This document shows, one piece after another, positions 13,970-23,022 of a stretch of DNA of 55,093 nucleotides (its first letter is position 1; each line of letters opens with the position of its first letter). Origin of the DNA: Chloroflexota bacterium. GTDB lineage: Bacteria; Chloroflexota; Dehalococcoidia; Lucifugimonadales; UBA3495. The notes under the pieces are model-generated. The model saw only the letters and a program-made list of their open reading frames with translations, did not search any database and had not been told where the DNA came from. A program made the position numbers and the translations under genes. The stretch spans positions 1-55,093 of the forward strand of contig JAQBXL010000007.1 in the NCBI GenBank assembly GCA_027624135.1, given 5' to 3'.

Positions 13970-15406
13970 ATGACCGTACCCGATAGCAACATGGACTCAG
14001 CTTTCCAGGACTTCTTGAGATCGAATCCGGTCTTCGAGACGACCCGGATGCTGGATGATCTGCGCCGCACTGAGTACGGACGCTTGGAGCGGTCGGGCCA
14101 GATATTTCTGGACTACACCGGCGGAGGGCTGTACGCCGACTCTCAGATACGAGACCTTGCGGAAATATTGGACGGGGGAGTGTTCGGGAATCCCCATTCA
14201 GACAGCCCCTCGTCATCGGCTACGACCGCCTTGGTGGAAAGCGCTCGGTCGGCGGTGCTGGAGTATTTCAATGCTCCAGCCGGAGAGTATGTGGCCATAT
14301 TCACCTCCAACGCCACCGGCGCCATTAAGCTGGTGGGAGAAGCCTATCCCTTTCAGAGTGGAGACCGGTACCTCCTGACCTTCGATAATCACAACTCGAT
14401 CAACGGTGTGCGCGAGTTTGCCCGGGACCGGGGCGCGGATGTCACCTATATACCTGTGACGCCTCCGGACCTTCGCCTGGACGAGGACCAACTGGAGGCG
14501 GAGCTTGATCGGCCCAACGAAGGCGGCCACAACCTGTTCGCCTACCCGTCCCAGTCCAATTTTTCCGGGGTACAACATTCCATGGAGTGGACCGCCTACG
14601 CCCACGAGAGAGGGTGGGACGTCCTCCTTGATTGCGCGGCATTCGCCCCCACGAACCGATTGGATCTGAGTGAATTTCTACCCGACTTTGTCCCGTTGTC
14701 TTTCTACAAGATGTTCGGCTACCCCACCGGTGTGGGATGCCTGCTGGCCCGGAAGAGCGCCCTGGCCAAGCTCGTCAGGCCTTGGTTCGCCGGTGGGACC
14801 ATCACCATCGCCTCGGTGCAGGCTGAGCGGCATTTCCTGGCCGAAGGCGAGCAGGCTTTCGAGGAAGGCACTCTTAACTATCTGAACATTCCAGCCGTTG
14901 AGATCGGCCTGAAACACATCCAGTCCATCGGCATCGACAGGATTCACGACCGGGTTATGTGTCTGACTTCCTGGTTGTTGGAGAGTCTACTTGCCCTGCG
15001 GCATAGCAGTGGAGCTCCAGTGATTCGAGTCTATGGGCCCACCAATATGGAGGCCCGTGGAGGCACGCTGACGATCAATTTCTATGATCCCAAAGAGACG
15101 TTGATCGACCACCGCCGCATCGACAGCTTGGCCGGACGGGAGGGTATTTCTGTGCGCACCGGGTGTTTCTGCAATCCCGGAGCCGGCGAATTGGCCCACG
15201 GCCTGACCGAGGAAGATATGGCTGCGGCCTTCGAGAACGGCGAACGCATGACCTTTGAACAGTTCTTGACCGTGTTGCAAGACCGCGACGGGAAGAGCGC
15301 CGGGGCGGTCAGAGTCTCCATCGGTCTGGCCAGCAATTTCGCCGATGTTTATCAGTTCTTGGGTTTCGCCCGGAGTTTCATAGATCAGACAGCCGGAGAG
15401 GTTTAA
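13970..15406 (+). CDS. Class V aminotransferase, molybdenum cofactor sulfurase (MOCOS N-domain)-like
   Basis: A 478-aa PLP enzyme. MOCOS takes sulfur from cysteine and places it on the molybdenum cofactor of xanthine-oxidase-type enzymes. The match rests on IFLDYTGGGLYADSQI, FGNPHSDSPSS, FTSNATGAIKLV, the PLP lysine Lys247 in SFYKMFGYPTGVGCLL, and the persulfide-loop-like RTGCFCNPGA with Cys399 and Cys401. Eukaryotic MOCOS has 'SFYK(I/M)FG(F/Y)PTG' and 'RTGCFCN'. The C-terminal MOSC domain is absent. The window also holds CoxS/CoxM genes of a xanthine-oxidase-family enzyme at 50.4-51.8 kb, which would be a plausible client. Alternatives are another cysteine desulfurase or lyase. GGAG precedes the ATG. 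Confidence 0.8.
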   Translation: MTVPDSNMDSAFQDFLRSNPVFETTRMLDDLRRTEYGRLERSGQIFLDYTGGGLYADSQIRDLAEILDGGVFGNPHSDSPSSSATTALVESARSAVLEYFNAPAGEYVAIFTSNATGAIKLVGEAYPFQSGDRYLLTFDNHNSINGVREFARDRGADVTYIPVTPPDLRLDEDQLEAELDRPNEGGHNLFAYPSQSNFSGVQHSMEWTAYAHERGWDVLLDCAAFAPTNRLDLSEFLPDFVPLSFYKMFGYPTGVGCLLARKSALAKLVRPWFAGGTITIASVQAERHFLAEGEQAFEEGTLNYLNIPAVEIGLKHIQSIGIDRIHDRVMCLTSWLLESLLALRHSSGAPVIRVYGPTNMEARGGTLTINFYDPKETLIDHRRIDSLAGREGISVRTGCFCNPGAGELAHGLTEEDMAAAFENGERMTFEQFLTVLQDRDGKSAGAVRVSIGLASNFADVYQFLGFARSFIDQTAGEV

Positions 15407-15450
15407 GACCCACGCCGCCAAATATCAAATTAAAGATTGGAGGACCTACA

Positions 15451-17211
15451 ATGCCCGTTCCTGGAACTACTCTAACAAGCCTTCGGCCACTGATGCAGGG
15501 CACCAACGGCATGGTTGTCGCCAGCCATCCCGCTGCCGCCATGGCGGGGCAAGAAGTACTGCGAAAGGGCGGCAACGCCATCGACGCCGGAGTTGCCGTG
15601 GGCCTGGCGTTGAACGTGGTGCACGTCGACGATTGCAGCTTCTTGGGCGTCGCCCCGACAGTCATATACTTGGCCGACCAAAAGAAAGTTGTCGAGATAG
15701 ACGGCCTGGGCGTATGGCCTCGGGCAGCTTCGGTGGAATATTTCCAGAAGAACCACGGCGGAAAGTTCCCGACCGGCGTCCTCCGGTCCCTAACACCGGC
15801 GGCGGCTGACTCATGGATCACCTCCCTCTCTAGGTTCGGCACCATGACCTTTGGCGAGGTTGCGTCGGCAGCCATCGACCTGGCCGGCAATGGCTTCCCG
15901 ATGTTCCGCTATCTGGCAGGCCGGTTCGTGACCGCCTTCGACGCCTACAACGCCCATCCCTCAACCGCCGAGATTTTCCTGCCCAATGGCCGCGCGCCCA
16001 AGCAGGGCGAGATGTTCTACCAAAAGGACTTGGCGGCGACATTGTCCAAGGTTGCGGAGGTGGAAGCTTCCAACAGCGGGCAGGGCCGGGAAAGCGCCCT
16101 CAAGGCCGCCAGGGATTACATCTACACCGGCGAACTCGGGCGCAAGATAGTGGCCTACAACCAAGAGATGGGTGGTCTTCTTACTGAGGAAGACCTGGCC
16201 AATTATCACGTCAGAGTCGGCTCTCCCGTGACTGTTAACTACCGTGGTTACGACGTCTACAGCACCGGGCCGTGGGGGCAGGGACCCACTTTCCCGCAGG
16301 CCCTCAAGATTCTAGAAGGGTTCGACCTCGCTGCCATGGGCCACAACTCGCCAGAGTACATCCACACCGTGAGTCAGGCGTTGAACCTGGCATTCGCCGA
16401 CCGCCAGCAGTATGTCGGTGACCCAGAGTTCGTTGATGTGCCGATGGACGACCTGCTCTCTGAAGAATATCTGGCCAAACGGCGCTCTCTCATCGATCCT
16501 GACTTGGCCTGGCCTGGCACGCCGCCCCCAGGTGACCCGCGAAACCGAAACGCCACATTGAACGGTGGCCCGCTATCCCCCAGAGACGCGGCTGTGCCGC
16601 TTGGGACGGCCGGGGTTAGCGGCGGCGGAACCTCTTATTTCGCAGTGATTGACCGGGACGGAAACATATTCTCCAGCACGCCCAGCGAGGGCACCAAGAA
16701 TGGCGGGCCGGTGATTCCTGGCACGGGTCTGGCCTTCTCGTTGCGCGGCTCCCAGTCCAACCTGATCTCCGGTCACCCAGCTTCGGTGGAACCCGGCAAG
16801 CGGCCCAGGCTAACTCCAGCGCCGTCCCTGATCCTGAAGGCCGGCGAACCGGTGATGGCTCTCGGTGCGCATGGTGGCGACCACATCCCCCAGGGAACTC
16901 TCCAACTGCTGCTGAATATCTTGGAGTTTGGCCGCGACCCCCAGGAGGCAGTGGAGGAACCGCGCTTCTACAGCTACAACTTCCCAAGCTCAGGCTGGCC
17001 CAACAAATTTGAGCCGGGCATGTTGCGGCTGGAGGGGCGCATCTCAGATGAAGTGGCCGAATCCCTGCGGCAGAAAGGCCACACGATAGAGATGTACCCC
17101 GATTGGTGGGAAGGCTCTGCTCTGTATTGCGCCATCACCCGCAATCCGGTGACCAAGGTGCTGCAAGGGGGCGCTGACCCAAGGTGCGAGGCCTACGCCA
17201 TCGGATATTAA
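15451..17211 (+). CDS. Gamma-glutamyltransferase-family hydrolase
   Basis: A 586-aa Ntn-hydrolase of the Ggt family, normally made as a proenzyme that self-cleaves before a catalytic Thr. Seen are GMVVASHPAAAMAGQEVLRKGGNAIDAGVAV in the large-subunit start, DLANYHVRVGSPV, SGGGTSYFAVIDRDGN with Thr394 as the probable nucleophile, and the C-terminal GPxxPGTGLAF and ALGAHGGD segments. No signal peptide is visible, unlike periplasmic Ggt, so it is probably cytoplasmic and may act on amides other than glutathione. GGAGG lies 8 nt upstream of the ATG. It follows the MOCOS-like gene by 44 nt on the same strand; together with the M20, amidase and M42 genes it forms a zone rich in amide-bond hydrolases. 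Confidence 0.88.
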   Translation: MPVPGTTLTSLRPLMQGTNGMVVASHPAAAMAGQEVLRKGGNAIDAGVAVGLALNVVHVDDCSFLGVAPTVIYLADQKKVVEIDGLGVWPRAASVEYFQKNHGGKFPTGVLRSLTPAAADSWITSLSRFGTMTFGEVASAAIDLAGNGFPMFRYLAGRFVTAFDAYNAHPSTAEIFLPNGRAPKQGEMFYQKDLAATLSKVAEVEASNSGQGRESALKAARDYIYTGELGRKIVAYNQEMGGLLTEEDLANYHVRVGSPVTVNYRGYDVYSTGPWGQGPTFPQALKILEGFDLAAMGHNSPEYIHTVSQALNLAFADRQQYVGDPEFVDVPMDDLLSEEYLAKRRSLIDPDLAWPGTPPPGDPRNRNATLNGGPLSPRDAAVPLGTAGVSGGGTSYFAVIDRDGNIFSSTPSEGTKNGGPVIPGTGLAFSLRGSQSNLISGHPASVEPGKRPRLTPAPSLILKAGEPVMALGAHGGDHIPQGTLQLLLNILEFGRDPQEAVEEPRFYSYNFPSSGWPNKFEPGMLRLEGRISDEVAESLRQKGHTIEMYPDWWEGSALYCAITRNPVTKVLQGGADPRCEAYAIGY

Positions 17212-17225
17212 GAGTGCGCTCCCGT

Positions 17226-17258
17226 CCCCTAACCTTCCCCCGCGAGCGGAGGAAGGGA
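17226..17258. repeat. Short inverted repeat, 'cctaacc-tccccc' family, copy A
   Basis: CCCCTAACCTTCCCCC (17226-17241) followed by GCGAGCGGAGGAAGGGA forms an imperfect hairpin between the gamma-glutamyltransferase and M20 genes. A related element is at 36478. It may act as a weak 3' end or be a decayed dispersed repeat. Confidence 0.5.
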
Positions 17259-17281
17259 CTTTTGATTAATCTGGAGGGTTG

Positions 17282-18640
17282 ATGCCCAAACTTGAGGATC
17301 TGCTAGACCAAGTGGACGAGCTGCGAGACGAGATCGTCGCGTTGGAGCAAGACTTGGTGCGCATACCCACGGTGAACACGGGATTCATGCCCACCGGCAA
17401 CGAGACCGTGATCTGCGAATACATGCAGAAATGGCTGGCCGAAGACGGCATCGACTCCGAGATCATCGAGTCGGCACCGGGACGCGGCAACTTCATCGCA
17501 CGGTTGGAAGGGAGTTCGGGGAAGGCTGGTCTCATGTTCATGTCCCACACCGATGTCGTGCCGGTGGAGGAAGAAGAGAAGTGGCGATTCCCTCCGTTCA
17601 GCGCCACGGTAGCCGATGGCCGGGTGTTCGGGCGCGGCGCATCAGACTGCAAGGGACTGCTGACTTGCCAACTGATAGCGCTGCGGATATTGAAGCGCAA
17701 CGGGATCCAACTCGAAGACAGCCTGATCCTGGCGTCCTGCGCTGACGAGGAACACGGAGGGCGTTACGGTTTCGGCTGGATGGCAGAACATCACCCGGAG
17801 AAATTAGCGGCACCCTTTGCCGTGAACGAGGGGGGTGGTGTGCCCATCGAAGCCGCCGGGAACCTGACCTACCTCTTGGGTATCGGCGAGAAGGGCCGGT
17901 TGCAGTTGGAGATCACGGTCCGCGGAAGCAGTGCCCACGCATCCACTCCTTGGCAGGGTACCAACGCCTTATTCGGATTGTCGGAAGTCGTCAAGCGCAT
18001 CGAGGCCTACGAGCCGGAGCGGGACACATCCACCAGCCTGTTCCAGCACTTGTCCACCTTCGCCATCGAGGACAAGCCGTCAGCGGCCAACATCGACCAG
18101 ATCATAGCGGACAACGAGGAGAAACAACCCCGTTTCGCCTCGATCATGAAGGCCCTGTCCCGCATGACCATCACACCCACCATGATTCAGGGAGGCATCA
18201 AATCCAACAGCGTTCCGGAGTCGGTTCGGCTGACTTGCGACATCAGGACGCTGCCCCACCAGGACGAGGCCTACGTCCGCCAAGAGTTGGCAAAGATACT
18301 AGACGGCGTTCCTGGAGTGGAGATAGACATCGACTACATGTCGGTCCCCAATTCCTCACCCTTCGAGACCGACTTTGCCCAGCGCATCCAGATCAGCACC
18401 GCCCACGCCCTGGAGCGGGACGATATCCAATGGGTGCCGTCCCTGAATACTGGGTTCACCGACTCCCGGTTCACCCGAAACCTGGGCACTACCACCTACG
18501 GCATGGTCGGTTCCCACCCAGACGACGACCCGATGATCAGCTTTATCCACGGCACCAACGAGTCGGTGGGGATCCGTAGCCTGATCAGCGGCACCAGAAT
18601 CATGCTGGCCCTGGCCTACGACATCCTAGCCGTGAAGTAG
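17282..18640 (+). CDS. M20-family metallopeptidase (ArgE/DapE/CPG2-like)
   Basis: A 452-aa zinc amidohydrolase. The metal sites are visible: MSHTDVVPV (His/Asp), GRGASDCKGLL with the bridging Asp, CADEEHGG with the catalytic Glu-Glu, and a C-terminal His in SFIHGTNESVG. The insertion (dimerisation) domain carries GSSAHASTPWQGTNA. Relatives cleave acylated amino acids or dipeptides. ATG at 17282 sits just after GGAGGG; a TTG at 17279 is also in frame but too close to that site. The gene is co-directional with the Ggt-like gene upstream and the DinB-like gene downstream (65 nt). Confidence 0.9.
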   Translation: MPKLEDLLDQVDELRDEIVALEQDLVRIPTVNTGFMPTGNETVICEYMQKWLAEDGIDSEIIESAPGRGNFIARLEGSSGKAGLMFMSHTDVVPVEEEEKWRFPPFSATVADGRVFGRGASDCKGLLTCQLIALRILKRNGIQLEDSLILASCADEEHGGRYGFGWMAEHHPEKLAAPFAVNEGGGVPIEAAGNLTYLLGIGEKGRLQLEITVRGSSAHASTPWQGTNALFGLSEVVKRIEAYEPERDTSTSLFQHLSTFAIEDKPSAANIDQIIADNEEKQPRFASIMKALSRMTITPTMIQGGIKSNSVPESVRLTCDIRTLPHQDEAYVRQELAKILDGVPGVEIDIDYMSVPNSSPFETDFAQRIQISTAHALERDDIQWVPSLNTGFTDSRFTRNLGTTTYGMVGSHPDDDPMISFIHGTNESVGIRSLISGTRIMLALAYDILAVK

Positions 18641-18705
18641 CGCTCCGCACGCTAAGTTTTTGGCTCTGATCCTAAGCGGTTAATCTGGCTCTGGGGAGAT
18701 TTCTT

Positions 18706-19221
18706 ATGATTACCGATCCTGAGGCATTTCTGAACTATTTTCGGTCGATACACCGCCGGACCTTGCGGGATATCGAGGCTTTGCCTCCGCCCGCCGAGGG
18801 CTGGGAGCCTTCGGTTGGGGAAGGTGAGAAGGGCTGGGGGATATCCCGAATCGTTCATCACATCGCCGAATCCAGGCTTTATTTCGCCTCGGCGTACTGC
18901 GGTAAGGGGTGGCGCTATGACTGGGTTCCGCCCAGCACCGATCTGCAATCGGGCTGGATACCGGCTTTGGAGGCGTCGGCGGTGGAGTTCCAAAAACAGT
19001 TAGCAGGAACCCCTGCTGAGTGGCTGGAGCGCCGCGTCAAGATGATCGACACCGATGGCATGCTCAGCGGCTGGCGAATCCTGATGATGCTCCTGGAACA
19101 CGAGGTACACCACCGATCACAGATCGACACCTACGCGGGCCTGGAAGGCTGGGACGTCCCGCAGATCTACGGCCGTACCAGAGAGCAGATAGACTTGCTG
19201 CAGGACTCGCGAACCCTATAA
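18706..19221 (+). CDS. DinB-superfamily four-helix protein
   Basis: A 171-aa DinB/YfiT-like protein. The metal-site pattern is present: one His in GISRIVHHIAESRLYF and two in LLEHEVHHRSQIDTYAGLEGW, the usual E-H-x-x-H-H-R-x-Q block. Relatives include thiol S-transferases and uncharacterised metal-binding proteins. GGGGAG is 7 nt before the ATG. The 3' end overlaps the convergent amidase gene by 6 nt, so the two transcripts are antisense at their ends. Confidence 0.85.
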   Translation: MITDPEAFLNYFRSIHRRTLRDIEALPPPAEGWEPSVGEGEKGWGISRIVHHIAESRLYFASAYCGKGWRYDWVPPSTDLQSGWIPALEASAVEFQKQLAGTPAEWLERRVKMIDTDGMLSGWRILMMLLEHEVHHRSQIDTYAGLEGWDVPQIYGRTREQIDLLQDSRTL

Positions 19222-20649
19222 CGCCGCCGGCGGTACGCGCTTGTTCCAGCTAACGGCCTGCTCGTAGGCGTGGGCTACCCTCAGTACCGTTGCCTCGTCG
19301 AACGGGCGTCCCGCGATCTGCATCGCCAGTGGCAGGCCTCCGTCGCCATCCGACGTGAACCCGCATAGGATGGACAGGGCCGGAGCGCCGCTCAGGCTGT
19401 AGGGGCCCCGGAACCCGCCCGCCGCCAATGCCCTTTTGGAGTGCTCTTGGCTCTCCACTTTCTGTTCCATGTTGATGACATTTGCTGGATGACCCGAGGT
19501 AGGTTGTATCAGGACATCGACGTCCTCAAGAAGACTCAGCACTTGCTGACGGACCATGGTCCGCAGCTTCTGGGCCTTGTAGTAGACCTGGGCCGGAATC
19601 AGATTGGCCGTCGTGAAGTGAACACGGGTGTTGTAGTGGTAGTCCTGGGGCTGTTCTCGAAGGAACTGCGGGCGCAGACTCACCCGGTCAACATGGGTGA
19701 TGGCCCTGGTGATGTAGCCGGACTTTTCGGCCAGCGGCATGGACACTTCTCTAACCTCCGCTCCCAGTTCGGCCAGCACCTCGATGGCGTTCAAAACAGC
19801 CTGGCGCATCTGAGGGTCCAGGTCTAGTTCCTCAGGGTTCAACAACTCCTTGACGACCCCGACCTTCAATCCTGTGATATCGCCGGTCAAAGCCGCGCGG
19901 TAATCGGGCACCGGCGCTTTGTGAGTTGATAGATCTTTAGGGTCGTAACCGGCGATCCCGCCGATTGTGATGGCGCAGTCTTCCACGGTGCGGGAGATCG
20001 GCCCGATGGTATCGAACGACCAACCAGCACCGTCCACTCCATAGCGGCTGACCCGGCCCCAGGTCGGGCGCAGTCCGACCAAGCCGCAGTTGGCTGCCGG
20101 GCCACGGATGGAACCACCGGTGTCCTCGCCCAGGGAGGTGGCGCAGAGCCGGGCGGCAGTGGCAGCGCCGGAGCCGGTGCTCGACACGCCCGGACTGCGC
20201 GTCAGATCCCAGGGATTGCGGGCCGGACCGAAGTGGGAGCTTTGGGGTTCGCCGTGGGCAAACTCGCTCATGTTCAGCTTCCCCAGCAGGATGGCCCCGG
20301 CGTTCTTCAGATTGGTCACCACGGTGGCGTCATAGTCGGGCACGAAATCGGCTCTAATCTTGGACGCGCTGGTGGTGCGGACGCCCTTGGTATAGATCTG
20401 GTCTTTGATGCCGATGGGTATGCCGTGCAGCGGGCCTCGGTATTCGCCGCGCTGAATCTCGGCCTCAGCCTGCCGCGCATCTGCCAGGGCCTGGTCGGCC
20501 ATTACTGTGATGTACGAATTGACCTGGGGGTCGATGCGCTGGATCCGCTCCAGATAGGCCTCCACTGCTTCGACCGGAGAAACCTGCTTCGACTGGATGG
20601 CGGAACCCAGTTCCGTGGCTGACAGGAACCCTATCTGTGTGCTGTCCAT
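19216..20649 (-). CDS. Amidase signature-family enzyme (GatA-like)
   Basis: A 477-aa amidase. The Ser-cisSer-Lys triad is recognisable: Lys in IPIGIKDQIYTKG, Ser-rich loop SPGVSSTGSGAATAARL and nucleophile Ser in LGEDTGGSIRGPAANCG. It also has GLRPTWGRVSRYG and the C-terminal GLPLAMQIAGRPFDE. It is near GatA in length, but no gatB or gatC is adjacent and the catalytic loop differs from 'PGGSSGGSA'. A catabolic amidase is therefore more likely than the tRNA amidotransferase subunit. GAGGT precedes the ATG. It follows the M42 peptidase gene after 16 nt on the same strand, suggesting an operon. Confidence 0.88.
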   Translation of the reverse strand: MDSTQIGFLSATELGSAIQSKQVSPVEAVEAYLERIQRIDPQVNSYITVMADQALADARQAEAEIQRGEYRGPLHGIPIGIKDQIYTKGVRTTSASKIRADFVPDYDATVVTNLKNAGAILLGKLNMSEFAHGEPQSSHFGPARNPWDLTRSPGVSSTGSGAATAARLCATSLGEDTGGSIRGPAANCGLVGLRPTWGRVSRYGVDGAGWSFDTIGPISRTVEDCAITIGGIAGYDPKDLSTHKAPVPDYRAALTGDITGLKVGVVKELLNPEELDLDPQMRQAVLNAIEVLAELGAEVREVSMPLAEKSGYITRAITHVDRVSLRPQFLREQPQDYHYNTRVHFTTANLIPAQVYYKAQKLRTMVRQQVLSLLEDVDVLIQPTSGHPANVINMEQKVESQEHSKRALAAGGFRGPYSLSGAPALSILCGFTSDGDGGLPLAMQIAGRPFDEATVLRVAHAYEQAVSWNKRVPPAAL

Positions 20650-20665
20650 CTTTTACCTCTTAACG

Positions 20666-21781
20666 TTATCTGCCAGTATCCAGCATCCGTTGCCGCATGT
20701 CTGCCGGAACTTCCCGAAGGCGTCGGCGGAAGGCAGTGTCGGCGCGGTCTGAAACGCGGAGAGCAGCTTCCGTCAGCAGGTCCACGCCGCCCAGGTAGTC
20801 GTCGATATGTATGTATTCGGCTTCGATGCGGCCTTCGGGTGCTCCGTTGTGGTAGTTGCCAAGGGGAAAGGCGATGCCGGTGGTTTGGTAGCCAAACACG
20901 GCGAAGGCGCTGGCTTCGCAGGTGCCGCCGCTCATCAGTTGACGCTGGCACTTGAACCCGCTGTCCTTCTCCTTGAGGGTCTCCCGGGCGCGGATCAAGA
21001 TCGCTTCGGCGTCGGCGGTGAAGGTGAACCCAGCGTCGCCCACCCGAATCACCGGCCCTTCACCCATCTCCGCGCCTGGCAAAACACGGCTAGACTCGGC
21101 AGAGATCACCAGCGTCTCGGGCGGCAGGGTGCCTGCTTCGGCCATCAGCCTGGCCCCTATCAAGCCGACTTCTTCGGCGCGGGTGAAAACTCCGTAGACG
21201 TCACCGGGCGGTGCATCGCCCGCGTTGAGCCTGGCCAGCGCCGCCAGTATGCTGCCACATCCGGCCAGATCGTCCACGGCCCGCATCCGTATGTGCTCAC
21301 CGTCAAGTTCAAAGTCCACGAGATCGAACACGACTGATATGGGCGGTTCCAAGTCCTGAGGCTGGTCGAAACGGATCAAGACTTGGCGTTCATTATAATC
21401 GCCGTCATCGCCAAACTTTCCATCGGTAACGCCCCTGATCCGAGTACCGTCTGGCATCAGAGCCAGCACCGGCACTCCGGCTTCGAAGCTGGAAGGCGGC
21501 ACCCCTCCCATGGCCTTGGCCAGGTATCGGGAGTCATGGCTGCCCGTGATCTCGAAGCCTGGGTGGTCCATGTGGGCGACGATCGCCAGTGGGGGTATCG
21601 CGGCATCAACACCCGAGACCTTGGCGATGATGTTTCCGAAAGAATCCTGGCTGTATTCCAGGCCCACTTCTTCGAGGATGGCCCTAATCTCATTGGCGAC
21701 TCCCTCTTCTTTGAAGGCGGTTGCCGGTTTGCCGCCCAGCCGGGAAAGGTAGTTCAACGCCTGTTCTTTGGGGTCGGTCAT
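20666..21781 (-). CDS. M42-family aminopeptidase-like protein
   Basis: A 371-aa dinuclear metallopeptidase. The ligands occur in order: His-Asp in VAHMDHPGFE, Asp in MRAVDDLAGCGS, Glu-Glu in TRAEEVGLIGA, an acidic residue in VISAESSRV, and the final His in LGNYHNGAPEG. The apical domain lies between the first two. M42 enzymes are large cytosolic TET-type aminopeptidases or deblocking enzymes. An AGGTG site precedes the ATG. The amidase gene follows on the same strand, giving a likely two-gene operon for breakdown of peptides or amides. Confidence 0.88.
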   Translation of the reverse strand: MTDPKEQALNYLSRLGGKPATAFKEEGVANEIRAILEEVGLEYSQDSFGNIIAKVSGVDAAIPPLAIVAHMDHPGFEITGSHDSRYLAKAMGGVPPSSFEAGVPVLALMPDGTRIRGVTDGKFGDDGDYNERQVLIRFDQPQDLEPPISVVFDLVDFELDGEHIRMRAVDDLAGCGSILAALARLNAGDAPPGDVYGVFTRAEEVGLIGARLMAEAGTLPPETLVISAESSRVLPGAEMGEGPVIRVGDAGFTFTADAEAILIRARETLKEKDSGFKCQRQLMSGGTCEASAFAVFGYQTTGIAFPLGNYHNGAPEGRIEAEYIHIDDYLGGVDLLTEAALRVSDRADTAFRRRLREVPADMRQRMLDTGR

Positions 21782-21932
21782 TGTGCACCTGCGAAGGGGT
21801 TGGCGGGATTATAGCAACGCGGCGGTCAGGGGCCAAGGCTGAACCCGAATGCTATACTTTCGTCAAACACGACTGGACAGGCTTGGGGGGTCCGCTCAGC
21901 CTGTCGATTGGTACACACCGAGGAGAGAGACG

Positions 21933-23012
21933 TTGCTAGAGCAATTCAAGGTTAGCCACGATGACGCTGAATTCGTCCAGGGAGAAGACCTCAAGAAGAC
22001 GGTGGCGGGAATCTTCGAGAAACTGGGAGTGCCGCCTGAAGACGCCCTGCTGGCCGCCGACGTTCAAGTTCTAGCCGACCTGCGGGGGGTGGACTCCCAC
22101 GGCGTCTCCAACATGCTCAAGAGCTACATCACCGGCTATCAGGAAGGGTCGATCAACCCGCGGCCCAATTGGAAAGTGGTCCGGGAAACGCCCAGCACTG
22201 CGACCGTGGATTCTGACCGGGGTCTGGGGACCATCATCACACCCAAGGCCATGGACATCGCCATCGAGAAAGCCAAGAAAGTCGGAGTGGGCATGGTGAC
22301 CATCGGCAACGCCCGGCACCTGGGGATGGCTTCCTACCATGCCATGAAAGCTTTGGAACACGACATGATTGGCATCTGCATGACCAGTTGCCCGCCGTCA
22401 GTTCTTCCCACCTTTGGCGCCGAGCCACGGTTGGGAACCAACCCCATCGCCATCGCAGTGCCGGCCCTGAACGAACCGCCATTCGTGTTCGATGCGGCCA
22501 CCAGTTCGGTCGCGGTGAACAAGATACGCATCGCGGCGCGGCTGGGCGCTGAGATTCCCGGAGGCTGGTTGGCGGCAGAGGACGGCAGTCCGATCATGGA
22601 GGCGGGACCGGCGCCAGATGGGAATGTTACGTTATTGCCCTTGGGAAGCAACCGGGAGTTGGGCTCCCACAAGGGCTACGGCTTCTCCTGCATGGTGGAC
22701 ATATTGGCCGGAGTATTGACCGGATTTGGTTACGGTGCGGTGCCAGGCAGGCCCAATTTTGGTCATATGGTAGCCGCCTACAGCATCGAGGCATTCACGG
22801 ACGTTGAGCCCTTCAAGGTGGAAATGGACGAGTGGCTGCGGATGATGAAGTCAACAAAGCCAGCGCCGGGTCACGACCGTGTCCTAGTGGCGGGACAGCC
22901 CGAGGCCGAAGTGGAAGCAGTCCGCCGCGTTGAGGGCATCCCGCTGCACCCCGACGTGGCCGACTGGATCCGGGACACCTGCGGAGAGATGTCCGTCCCC
23001 TGTTGGTTCTAG
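21933..23012 (+). CDS. Ldh-2 family malate/lactate (ureidoglycolate-type) dehydrogenase
   Basis: A 359-aa NAD(P)-dependent dehydrogenase of the Ldh_2 (YlbC/AllD) fold, distinct from Rossmann dehydrogenases. Family features are ADLRGVDSHGVSNML with the catalytic His, VGMVTIGNARHLGMASYH, FGAEPRLGTNPIAIAVPA and LGSHKGYGFSCMVDILAGVLTG in consecutive motifs. Substrates of relatives include malate, sulfolactate and ureidoglycolate. The TTG at 21933 was chosen because GAGGAG lies 7-8 nt upstream; the frame is open back to 21849, where there is no ribosome site. A convergent DUF3303-like gene ends 10 nt downstream. Confidence 0.9.
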   Translation: MLEQFKVSHDDAEFVQGEDLKKTVAGIFEKLGVPPEDALLAADVQVLADLRGVDSHGVSNMLKSYITGYQEGSINPRPNWKVVRETPSTATVDSDRGLGTIITPKAMDIAIEKAKKVGVGMVTIGNARHLGMASYHAMKALEHDMIGICMTSCPPSVLPTFGAEPRLGTNPIAIAVPALNEPPFVFDAATSSVAVNKIRIAARLGAEIPGGWLAAEDGSPIMEAGPAPDGNVTLLPLGSNRELGSHKGYGFSCMVDILAGVLTGFGYGAVPGRPNFGHMVAAYSIEAFTDVEPFKVEMDEWLRMMKSTKPAPGHDRVLVAGQPEAEVEAVRRVEGIPLHPDVADWIRDTCGEMSVPCWF

Positions 23013-23022
23013 GCCGGTAAGC

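Noticed and set aside
19216-20649. gatA of the Glu-tRNA amidotransferase
   Set aside because: No gatB or gatC nearby and a variant catalytic loop; called a general amidase instead.
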